Below are positions 24,583-31,797 of a stretch of 64,000 bases of DNA, piece after piece (the first letter of the stretch is position 1; the number at the start of each line of letters is the position of its first letter). This stretch comes from an uncultured Sterolibacteriaceae bacterium (lineage in GTDB: Bacteria; Pseudomonadota; Gammaproteobacteria; Burkholderiales; Rhodocyclaceae). Where the stretch lies: NCBI GenBank assembly GCA_937888595.1, contig CALARK010000020.1:310001-374000 (forward strand), given 5' to 3'. Made by a program: the position numbers and the translations under genes. The notes under the pieces were generated by a model that worked only from the letters and a program-made list of their open reading frames with translations, was not told the DNA's origin and searched no databases.

Positions 24583-25836
24583 CTAGACCAGCACCTCGAC
24601 CACGGCCGGATGGCCCAGGAAGGCCTGCGGGCTGGCGCTCGCACCATAGGCGCCGGACTGGAAGACCACGACCAGATCGCCCGGCACCGCTTTCGCCAGC
24701 GTCATGCGGTCGGCCAGCAGATCGAGCGGCGTACACAGCGGGCCGACCACCGAGGCGATTTCGGTCTCGGCCGGCTCCCTAGGGTGACCCATCCGGTTGC
24801 CGATGGCGACCGGATAGTTCTTGCGGATCACCTGGCCGAAGTTGCCGGAAGCGGACAGATGATGATGCAGGCCACCATCGGTCACCAGGAAAACCTGGCC
24901 GCGCGACACCTTGCGGTCGACCACGCGTGCGACATAGATGCCGGCCTCGCCCACCAGATAACGTCCCAGCTCGATGACGAGCTCGGCATTCGGCAGCTCG
25001 GTCTTCGCCCGTTCGGCCAGCGCCGCGAGATTCGCCCCGATCGGCGCCGTCTCCAGCCGCTGCTCGCCGGGGAAATAGGGAATGCCGAAGCCGCCGCCGA
25101 GATTCAGGAAGCGCACCGGCGCAGGGGCTGCCTGCGCCAGCCGCAGGGCCAGCTCATAGGCCTTGCACTGGGCCTCGACGATCGCTTCGTGGCGCAGGTT
25201 CTGCGATCCGGCGAAGAGGTGAAAACCTTCGAAGGCCAACCCGGCCTGGCCGATCTCAGCGAGCGCCGCCGGTACGTCCTCGGCATCGATGCCGAACTGC
25301 TTCGGCCCGCCGCCCATCTTCATGCCGGACGACTTGAGCTCGAAATCCGGATTCACGCGCACAGCGACACGCGCAGGCAACCCCAGTTCGCGTGAAATGC
25401 CGGCCAGCAATCCGATCTCGCGCAACGATTCCACATTGACGAGGATGCCGGCCGCCACGGCCTGACGCAGCTCCGTGTCGCTCTTGCCGGGACCGGCGAA
25501 GCTGATCTCGCGCGGATTGGCTCCGGCATCCAGCGCCACCTTCAGTTCGCCGCACGATGCCACGTCGATGCCATCCACCCACCCGGCCATGAAGCCGACC
25601 AGTGCCGGCATCGGATTCGCCTTCATCGCGTAATGCAGCTTCACGCCCACCGGCAGGACGGCGCGCAGCTCCGCAATGCGCTCGGCAAGCAAACTGCGAT
25701 CGTAGGCGTAGAAAGGCGTGCGGCCCACCCGCGCCGCCAGCCGCGACAGCGGCAGGCCGCCGACGATCAGTTCGCCGTCAGCGACAAGAAACTGGTGCAT
25801 CGGTGCGTGGACGGGCAGGGTCTTTTCAGTGGCCAT
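24583..25836 (-). CDS. PLP-dependent decarboxylase, exosortase A system-associated
   Basis: 417 aa, fold type III (alanine racemase-like) decarboxylase related to LysA. The PLP lysine lies in YAMKANP (K72), a Gly-rich phosphate loop GGGFG near residue 245, and the late QSGAYG segment near 395. This subfamily is tied to exosortase A/PEP-CTERM exopolysaccharide loci. The substrate is unknown. The start at 25836 overlaps the acyl-CoA ligase stop by 11 bases, so the two are co-translated. Confidence 0.9.
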   Translation of the reverse strand: MATEKTLPVHAPMHQFLVADGELIVGGLPLSRLAARVGRTPFYAYDRSLLAERIAELRAVLPVGVKLHYAMKANPMPALVGFMAGWVDGIDVASCGELKVALDAGANPREISFAGPGKSDTELRQAVAAGILVNVESLREIGLLAGISRELGLPARVAVRVNPDFELKSSGMKMGGGPKQFGIDAEDVPAALAEIGQAGLAFEGFHLFAGSQNLRHEAIVEAQCKAYELALRLAQAAPAPVRFLNLGGGFGIPYFPGEQRLETAPIGANLAALAERAKTELPNAELVIELGRYLVGEAGIYVARVVDRKVSRGQVFLVTDGGLHHHLSASGNFGQVIRKNYPVAIGNRMGHPREPAETEIASVVGPLCTPLDLLADRMTLAKAVPGDLVVVFQSGAYGASASPQAFLGHPAVVEVLV

Positions 25837-27424
25837 TTTTTTCGATCCATTCGGTGCTGAGCGTCTTGCGGTCGATCTTGCCGTTCGGGTTGCGCGGCAG
25901 CGGCCCCGGGCGGACCTCGAAGCCGGCCGGCACCATGTAGGCCGGCATGCGCGCCCGGCAATCCGCCTGCAACGCATCGATGTCGAGCGTGCCGCCCGCC
26001 GGCGGCGTCGCGATCACCTGGATCGCCTGGCCGAGCGCCGCATGCTCGACACCGAACGCCACGCACTCGCCGACGCGCTTGGTCGCATAGAGAATTTCCT
26101 CGACCTCGGTCGGACTGACGCGGTAGCCGGAGGTCTTGATCATCTCGTCGCGCCGGCCGACGAAATACAGGAAACCCTCCTCGTCCATGCGCACCGTGTC
26201 GCCGGAGAATACCGCCAGCTCCGGCAGCACCAGCCCCGCCTCGCGGCCCGGCGCATGCAGCGGCAGCGGCTTGTAGCGCTCGGCCGTCTTCTCCGCATCG
26301 TTCCAGTAGCCCATACCGACCAGCGCGCCGCGATGCACCAGTTCGCCCGGCTCGTTCGGCGCGCACGGTGTGCCGTCCTCGCGCAGCACGAGAATCTCGG
26401 CATTCGGAATCGCCTTGCCGATCGAATCCGGCCGGCGATCCACCTCCGCCGGTGGCAGGAAGGTCGAGCGGAACGCCTCGGTCAGGCCGTACATCAGGAA
26501 GGGCTGCGTCTTGGGCATGCGGGCGCGCAGGGCCTCCAGCGTCTCGCGCGGCATGCGGCCGCCGGTGTTGGCGAAATAGCGCAGGTGTTCGGTAATGCCC
26601 GCCGGCCAGTCCAGCTGCGAGAGCTGGATGTACAGCGGCGGCACCGCCGTCAGGCCCGTCACCTTCTCGCGTTCCAGCGCCTTCAGCACGTCGCGTGGCA
26701 GCAGATAGTTCAGCAGCACGACGCGCGCCCCGACATGGAAGGCCGTCGTCAGCTGGCTGAAGCCGGCGTCGAAAGAAAGCGGCAGCGCCGCCAGCAGCGT
26801 ATCGTCCGCGCGGTTGCCGAGGTAGGACGCCACGCTTTTCGCGCCGGCCACCATGTTGCGGTGTGAAAGCACCACGCCCTTGGGCTTGCCCGTGCTGCCC
26901 GAGGTATAGAGGATCGCCGTCATGTCGGTATCGACCACGCGGTGTCCCGACCGCGCGGGAGATTGCAGCAGGTCGCCCCAGCGGCCGAGAGCGGGCCCGG
27001 CGACGGCGGGCATCTCCTGCACCGGATCGAGCACCACCACGTGACGCAGGTCGTGACAGGCGGGCAACACGTCGGCCAGCAGCGCCAGGCGCTCGGGCGA
27101 AGTCACCAGCACGCGCACGTTGCAATCGCGCAGGATGTAGGCCACCTGCTCCGGCTTCAGCAGCGGATTGAGCGGCACGAACACCCCGCCCGCTGCGGGC
27201 GTGCCGAAGCTCGCGGCTACCGTCTCAAAACGCTTTTCCAGATAAATCGCGACGCGTTCGCCACGCTGCAGGCCGAGGCCGAGCAGGCCGCCGGCGAAAC
27301 GGCTCACTGCCTCCTGAAGCTCCCCGTAGCTCAGCGATGTCTTGCCGTAAGTGAGTGCAGCCGCCTGCGGATCGCGCAGGGCGGAGCGGGCGATCAGTTC
27401 GTGGAGCAGCGTGGCTTCGTGCAT
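25826..27424 (-). CDS. Acyl-CoA ligase (AMP-forming), exosortase A system-associated
   Basis: 532 aa, ANL superfamily. It adenylates a carboxylic acid and loads it on CoA or an ACP. The AMP loop ILYTSGSTGKPKGVV is near residue 180, MYGLTEAF near 325, GRRDEMIKTSGYRVSP near 430 and the catalytic lysine near the end (NPNGKIDRKTL). It is divergent from an ACP gene 112 bases away, its likely partner: ligase, ACP and decarboxylase together could load and modify an amino-acid-derived group for polysaccharide decoration. No clear ribosome site. Confidence 0.92.
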   Translation of the reverse strand: MHEATLLHELIARSALRDPQAAALTYGKTSLSYGELQEAVSRFAGGLLGLGLQRGERVAIYLEKRFETVAASFGTPAAGGVFVPLNPLLKPEQVAYILRDCNVRVLVTSPERLALLADVLPACHDLRHVVVLDPVQEMPAVAGPALGRWGDLLQSPARSGHRVVDTDMTAILYTSGSTGKPKGVVLSHRNMVAGAKSVASYLGNRADDTLLAALPLSFDAGFSQLTTAFHVGARVVLLNYLLPRDVLKALEREKVTGLTAVPPLYIQLSQLDWPAGITEHLRYFANTGGRMPRETLEALRARMPKTQPFLMYGLTEAFRSTFLPPAEVDRRPDSIGKAIPNAEILVLREDGTPCAPNEPGELVHRGALVGMGYWNDAEKTAERYKPLPLHAPGREAGLVLPELAVFSGDTVRMDEEGFLYFVGRRDEMIKTSGYRVSPTEVEEILYATKRVGECVAFGVEHAALGQAIQVIATPPAGGTLDIDALQADCRARMPAYMVPAGFEVRPGPLPRNPNGKIDRKTLSTEWIEKNGH

Positions 27425-27536
27425 GACAAAACGACGGGGAATATGACGTCGTGCAAGTATCGCATAGTCTCGCAAGCACCTTTGCACCTATAATTCGCGC
27501 CATTCCGCGTTTCCCCAACGTTCGCCCGGAGCCATC

Positions 27537-27788
27537 TTGAATACCCAGCAGGAAGTCCTCGCCCTCCTCGACGAGATTCTCGGCCTCGACGGCCGCAGCG
27601 CCGGCTTCACCGCCACGACCCCGCTGCTCGGCGCCATTCCGGAACTCGATTCGATGGCGGTCGTTTCCCTCATCGCCGGACTCGAAGAACGTTTCGGCTT
27701 CGCAGCCGACGACGACGAGATCGACGGCGGCATCTTCGCCACGGTGGGTTCGCTGGTCGAATTCGTGGACGGCAAGCTCGCGGGCTGA
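27537..27788 (+). CDS. Acyl carrier protein of the exosortase A locus
   Basis: 83 aa, acidic. The phosphopantetheine site is S39 in ELDSMAVV, with helices flanking it as in ACPs. TTG start with a CCGGAG ribosome site. A TATAAT at 27489-27494 is a possible -10 box. First gene of the plus-strand run ACP, hydrolase 2, hydrolase 1. Confidence 0.88.
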   Translation: MNTQQEVLALLDEILGLDGRSAGFTATTPLLGAIPELDSMAVVSLIAGLEERFGFAADDDEIDGGIFATVGSLVEFVDGKLAG

Positions 27789-27813
27789 CGACCGACAGCC
27801 CGACTGTCCCCGC

Positions 27814-28668
27814 ATGGCGCCCGAAGCCTTCTTCCTCACGGTCGCCGACGCCCCGCACTCGCAGCGCTTCTGTCTCTACCATCCGCCCGCGGCAGGCAGC
27901 GCCGCACGCGGTGCGCTGATCCACCTGCACGCCTTCGCCGAGGAAATGAACAAGTCGCGCCGCATGACCGCGCTCGCGGCACGGCGGCTCGCGGAACAGG
28001 GCTACGCCGTCCTGCAGATCGACCTGCACGGCTGCGGCGACAGCGACGGCGACTTCGGCGACGCCACCTGGGCAAGCTGGCGGCAGGACATCCGCGCTGC
28101 CCGTGCCTGGCTGCGCCGGCGCCACGATACCTCGGATGCACCGCTCTGGCTCTGGGGCCTGCGCGCCGGCAGCCTGCTCGCCGCTGCCGCTGCGGCCGAC
28201 CTGGACGCAGCGGATGAACCGGCTGAACCGGTCGGCCTCCTGCTCTGGCAACCGGTCATCAACGGCAAACAGCACCTGCAGCAATTCCTGCGCCTCAAGG
28301 TCGCCGGCGAAATGATGAGCGGCGACAGCAAGGGCGTCATGGCCGCGCTCAAGCAGACGCTCGCCGACGGCACCGCGGTCGAAATCGCCGGCTACACGCT
28401 CGCGCCCGGCCTCGCCCATGGACTCGACACCGCCGAACTCGCACCGCCGGCCCGGCCCGGCCGCATTGTCTGGCTGGAACTCTCCTCGCGGCCGGAGCCC
28501 GCGCTCGCCCCCGCCTCAATCAAATGCATCGAACGCTGGCAGGCGGCCGGCTGGCAGTTTGAAAGCGCCGTCCTGCCGGGACCGACTTTCTGGCAGACCG
28601 TCGAGATCGAGGAAGCCCCGGCCCTGCTCGACGCCACGCTGGACATGCTGGAGCGCGCCACATCGTGA
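27814..28668 (+). CDS. Alpha/beta hydrolase 2, exosortase A system-associated
   Basis: 284 aa alpha/beta-hydrolase fold: HLHAFAEEMNKSRRM (oxyanion region), DLHGCGDSDGDF, and a nucleophile elbow that reads GLRAG rather than GxSxG, so the usual Ser is replaced; I believe this is usual in the subfamily. It may bind or transfer acyl groups rather than hydrolyse. A repeat copy is read in frame as VLPGPTF near residue 254. The stop overlaps the GTG of the next gene. Confidence 0.88.
   Translation: MAPEAFFLTVADAPHSQRFCLYHPPAAGSAARGALIHLHAFAEEMNKSRRMTALAARRLAEQGYAVLQIDLHGCGDSDGDFGDATWASWRQDIRAARAWLRRRHDTSDAPLWLWGLRAGSLLAAAAAADLDAADEPAEPVGLLLWQPVINGKQHLQQFLRLKVAGEMMSGDSKGVMAALKQTLADGTAVEIAGYTLAPGLAHGLDTAELAPPARPGRIVWLELSSRPEPALAPASIKCIERWQAAGWQFESAVLPGPTFWQTVEIEEAPALLDATLDMLERATS
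28567..28589 (-). repeat. Diverged R24-like copy inside hydrolase 2
   Basis: Several mismatches but the same order of blocks (GCCGTCCTGCCGGGACCGAC-TTT). It encodes part of SAVLPGPTF near the C-terminus. It may be chance constrained by protein sequence. Confidence 0.5.
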
Positions 28669-29510
28669 AAAGCCGCGACGAGGCCCTCACCTTCGACTGC
28701 GCCGGCGAACGCCTGTTCGGCATCCTCTCCCGGCCGGAAGCAGCGCGCGATATCGGTGTCGTCATCGTCGTCGGCGGGCCGCAGACCCGCGTCGGCAGCC
28801 ACCGGCAATTCGTCCTGCTCGCCCGCTCGCTCGCCGCCGCCGGCTTTCCCGTACTGCGCTTCGACGTGCGCGGCATGGGCGACAGCACTGGCGCGCAGCG
28901 CAGCTTCGACACCCTGACGCCCGATATCCGCGCCGCCGTCGACACGCTCCAGTCGCACTGCCCCGAACTGCGCCGGATCGTCCTCTGGGGCCTGTGCGAC
29001 GCCGCCGCCGCCGCGCTGCTCTACCGCGACGAAACCGCCGACCCGCGCATCACCGGCCTGTGCCTGCTCAACCCGTGGGTGCGCTCGGAAGCCTCCCTCG
29101 CCAAGACGCAGGTCAAGCACTACTACGGCCAGCGACTGCTGCAGAAGGAATTCTGGGCGAAGCTCGCCAGCGGCCGGCTGAACGTCTTCGCCGCCGTCGC
29201 CGAACTGCTGCGCAAGCTCGGTCAGGCATCCACCAAGGCGAAGGAAGGACCGCAACTGTCCTTCCAGCAACGCATGGCGCGCGGCCTGCGCCATTTCGAT
29301 GGCCGCACCCTGCTGATCCTGAGCGGCGACGACTACACCGCGAAGGAATTCCTCGAACACGTGGCCGGCGACGCAGCCTGGCGCGGCCTGCTCGACCGCC
29401 CCGGCCTCACGCGCGTCGACATCGCTGCGGCCGACCATACGTTTTCGTCGCACGAATGGCGCGAGCAGGTCGCACAGGCATGCATGGCCTGGCTGAAGCT
29501 TGACGTTTAA
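28665..29510 (+). CDS. Alpha/beta hydrolase 1, exosortase A system-associated
   Basis: 281 aa, GTG start overlapping hydrolase 2. The fold is recognisable from VVGGPQTRVGSHRQF, FDVRGMGDS and a nucleophile elbow GLCDAA, with Cys in place of Ser. Hydrolases 1 and 2 are a fixed pair in exosortase A loci; the work they do on the polysaccharide or its precursors is not known. Confidence 0.9.
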   Translation: MKSRDEALTFDCAGERLFGILSRPEAARDIGVVIVVGGPQTRVGSHRQFVLLARSLAAAGFPVLRFDVRGMGDSTGAQRSFDTLTPDIRAAVDTLQSHCPELRRIVLWGLCDAAAAALLYRDETADPRITGLCLLNPWVRSEASLAKTQVKHYYGQRLLQKEFWAKLASGRLNVFAAVAELLRKLGQASTKAKEGPQLSFQQRMARGLRHFDGRTLLILSGDDYTAKEFLEHVAGDAAWRGLLDRPGLTRVDIAAADHTFSSHEWREQVAQACMAWLKLDV

Positions 29511-29528
29511 CGCGTCACGTTATATCCT
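29500..29528 (+). promoter_or_regulatory. Promoter of higBA-1, probably giving a leaderless transcript
   Basis: TTGACG (29500-29505), 17-base spacer, TATCCT (29523-29528). The higB ATG is at 29535, where transcription should begin, so the mRNA would have almost no leader. The -35 box lies inside the end of hydrolase 1. Confidence 0.5.
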
Positions 29529-29534
29529 GCCGGC

Positions 29535-29816
29535 ATGTCGATACGCTCGTTCAGCTGTTCGGATACAGAAGCGCTTTTTTCCGGCAAACACCCGCGGCGA
29601 TTTCGCAATATCGAGACTGTCGCGCAACGCAAGCTTCAGATGCTCGAGTGTGCCGTCGAACTGAAGGATCTGGCATCTCAGCCGGGCAACCGGCTGGAGG
29701 CACTCAAAGGCGACAGAGCAGGCCAGTTCAGCATGCGCATCAATGACCAATGGCGAGTGTGCTTCACATGGACATCAACCGGTCCGGGCAACGTGGAGAT
29801 CACCGATTACCACTAA
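29535..29816 (+). CDS. higB: HigB-type toxin (RelE/ParE superfamily)
   Basis: 93 aa, basic. Family pattern: LFSGKHPRRF, AQRKLQMLECA, L..PPGN-like PGNRLEALKGDRAGQFSMRINDQWRVCFTW, the RNase fold of HigB. The toxin-first order with a HigA antitoxin 10 bases downstream is typical. The module interrupts the exopolysaccharide operon between hydrolase 1 and the asparagine-synthase-like gene. Confidence 0.92.
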   Translation: MSIRSFSCSDTEALFSGKHPRRFRNIETVAQRKLQMLECAVELKDLASQPGNRLEALKGDRAGQFSMRINDQWRVCFTWTSTGPGNVEITDYH

Positions 29817-29826
29817 GGAACAGATC

Positions 29827-30132
29827 ATGCCGACGAACAAGATGAGACCGATCCACCCGGGCGAAATTCTTCGTGAAGAATTCCTGGTCCCGCTCGATCT
29901 GAGCCCCCACGCACTGGCGATGGAATTGCACGTCCCGGCGCCGCGTATCAACGACATCGTACGCGAGCGGCGTGCCGTCACCCCCGACACGGCCCTGCGT
30001 CTTGCACGCTATTTCGATACGACTGCCGAGTTCTGGCTCAACCTGCAAAGCGGATTTGATCTCACGCTCGCGCAAAACGAACTCGGCAAAAGAATCAGCC
30101 AGGAAGTACGTCCCCTGAAACAGGCCGCCTGA
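29827..30132 (+). CDS. higA: HigA antitoxin (XRE helix-turn-helix)
   Basis: 101 aa. PIHPGEILREEFL start, helix-turn-helix around ALAMELHVPAPRINDIVRERRAVTPDTALRLARYF. It neutralises HigB and represses the operon. The ATG at 29827 follows a short gap after higB. The asparagine-synthase-like gene starts 15 bases downstream, so TA and polysaccharide genes may share transcription. Confidence 0.93.
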   Translation: MPTNKMRPIHPGEILREEFLVPLDLSPHALAMELHVPAPRINDIVRERRAVTPDTALRLARYFDTTAEFWLNLQSGFDLTLAQNELGKRISQEVRPLKQAA

Positions 30133-30147
30133 CCACAGATTCATCAT

Positions 30148-31797
30148 ATGAATTCACAACTCTCCATCGGCCACCCGCGTTTCGAAGATGCCGACCTCGC
30201 CGACATAGCCGCCCGCGAAGGCGATCTTGCCGCCTGGCACGCTGCCTACGCCCGTTATGGCACCCGCGCCCCGGAACGCGTCACCGGCGATTTCGCCGTC
30301 GCGCTCGACACGCCGAGCGGCGGCCGCTTCCTCGCCATCGACCGCTTCGCCATCCGCACGCTCTGCTACCGGCAGCAAGGCGAACAACTGCAGGCCGACC
30401 CGCGTGCCGACCAATTCGGCGCCACCGAACTCGACCCGCAGGCAATCTTCGACTACCTCTACTTCCACGTCATCCCCTCGCCGCGCACGATCTTCCGCGA
30501 CGTCTTCCGCCTGCCGCCGGCCCACTACGCCCTGTTTGAAAACGGCCGGCTCACCGTCGCCCCGTGGTGGCAGCCGGCCTTCGAGGAAAGCCGCAACGCC
30601 AGCTTCGCCGACCTGCGCGAGGAGTTCCTCGCCCTCGTGCGCGATGCCGTTGCCCGCCGCATCGGCGACGGTCCCATCGGCTGCTATCTCAGCGGCGGTA
30701 CCGACAGCTCCACCGTCTCGGGCATGCTCACCCGCATCACCGGCCGGCCGGCCGAAACCTACTCGATCGGCTTCGACGTGCCCGGCTACGACGAGATGGA
30801 ATACGCGCGCATCGCCGTGCGCCATTTCGGCACGCACCAGCACGAGTACTACATCACGCCGGAGGACCTCGTCGCCGGCATGCCGAAAGTCGCCGCCAGC
30901 TACGACCAGCCCTTCGGCAACTCCTCCGCCGTGCCTGCCTACTATTGCGCCCTGCGCGCGAAGGAAGACGGCATCGGCCACCTGCTCGCCGGCGACGGCG
31001 GCGACGAACTCTTCGGCGGCAACGAGCGCTACGCCAAGCAGCGCGTCTTCGGCCTCTACGACCACATCCCCGCCCTCCTGCGCGAAGCCATTCTCGAACC
31101 TGCCCTTGCCGACAGCACCGTCTTCGACCGCGTGCCGCTGCTGAAGAAAGGCGCCAGCTACGTGCGCCAGGCGCGCGTGCCGATGCCCGACCGCATGCAG
31201 ACCTACAACCTGCTGCTGCGCATGGGCCTCGACGAGGTCTTCCCCGCCGACTTCCTCGCCCGCCTGGACGCCGCCGGGCCTGAACAGCACCAGCGCGACA
31301 CCTGGGCCGCCTGCCCGGGAAGTGCCTCGCTCGTCAACAAGATGCTCGCCTACGACTGGCGCTACACCCTCGCCGAAAACGACCTGCCCAAGGTCGTCGG
31401 CTCGGCGCGGCTCGCCGGCGTCGATGTCGGCTTTCCCTTCCTCGACGACCGCATCCTCGACTTCTCGCTCAAGCTGCCGACGAACTACAAGCTCAAGGGG
31501 CTCAAGCTGCGCTGGTTCTTCAAGGAAGCGCTGCGCGGCTTCCTGCCCGACGAAATCATCACCAAGAAGAAGCACGGCTTCGGCCTGCCCTTCGGCCCCT
31601 GGGCCGTACAGCACGCGGCGCTCAACACACTGGCCACCGACTCGCTGCACGGCCTCGCAGACCGCGGCATCATCCGCCGCGAGTTCATCGACACCCTGCT
31701 CAAGGAACATCTGCCCGCCCACCCCGGCTTCTATGGCGAACTGGTGTGGATCATGACGATGATGGAGCAGTGGCTGCGGGCCAGACCGACCCGATGA
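30148..31797 (+). CDS. Asparagine-synthase-like amidotransferase without the N-terminal catalytic cysteine
   Basis: 549 aa. The synthetase domain is intact: PP-loop GCYLSGGTDSSTV near residue 178, GDGGDELFGGNERY near 283, and the C-terminal KHGFGLPFGPW. The N-terminal glutaminase domain is short and lacks Cys2, starting with N-S-Q instead, so it probably cannot use glutamine and may use ammonia or another nucleophile. Members occur in polysaccharide loci, where they may amidate or adenylate uronic acids. It overlaps the next gene. Confidence 0.85.
   Translation: MNSQLSIGHPRFEDADLADIAAREGDLAAWHAAYARYGTRAPERVTGDFAVALDTPSGGRFLAIDRFAIRTLCYRQQGEQLQADPRADQFGATELDPQAIFDYLYFHVIPSPRTIFRDVFRLPPAHYALFENGRLTVAPWWQPAFEESRNASFADLREEFLALVRDAVARRIGDGPIGCYLSGGTDSSTVSGMLTRITGRPAETYSIGFDVPGYDEMEYARIAVRHFGTHQHEYYITPEDLVAGMPKVAASYDQPFGNSSAVPAYYCALRAKEDGIGHLLAGDGGDELFGGNERYAKQRVFGLYDHIPALLREAILEPALADSTVFDRVPLLKKGASYVRQARVPMPDRMQTYNLLLRMGLDEVFPADFLARLDAAGPEQHQRDTWAACPGSASLVNKMLAYDWRYTLAENDLPKVVGSARLAGVDVGFPFLDDRILDFSLKLPTNYKLKGLKLRWFFKEALRGFLPDEIITKKKHGFGLPFGPWAVQHAALNTLATDSLHGLADRGIIRREFIDTLLKEHLPAHPGFYGELVWIMTMMEQWLRARPTR

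Noticed and set aside
25640..25665. CACCGGCAGGACGGCG in the decarboxylase
   Set aside because: Only the right half resembles R24 and the protein sequence there is ordinary.
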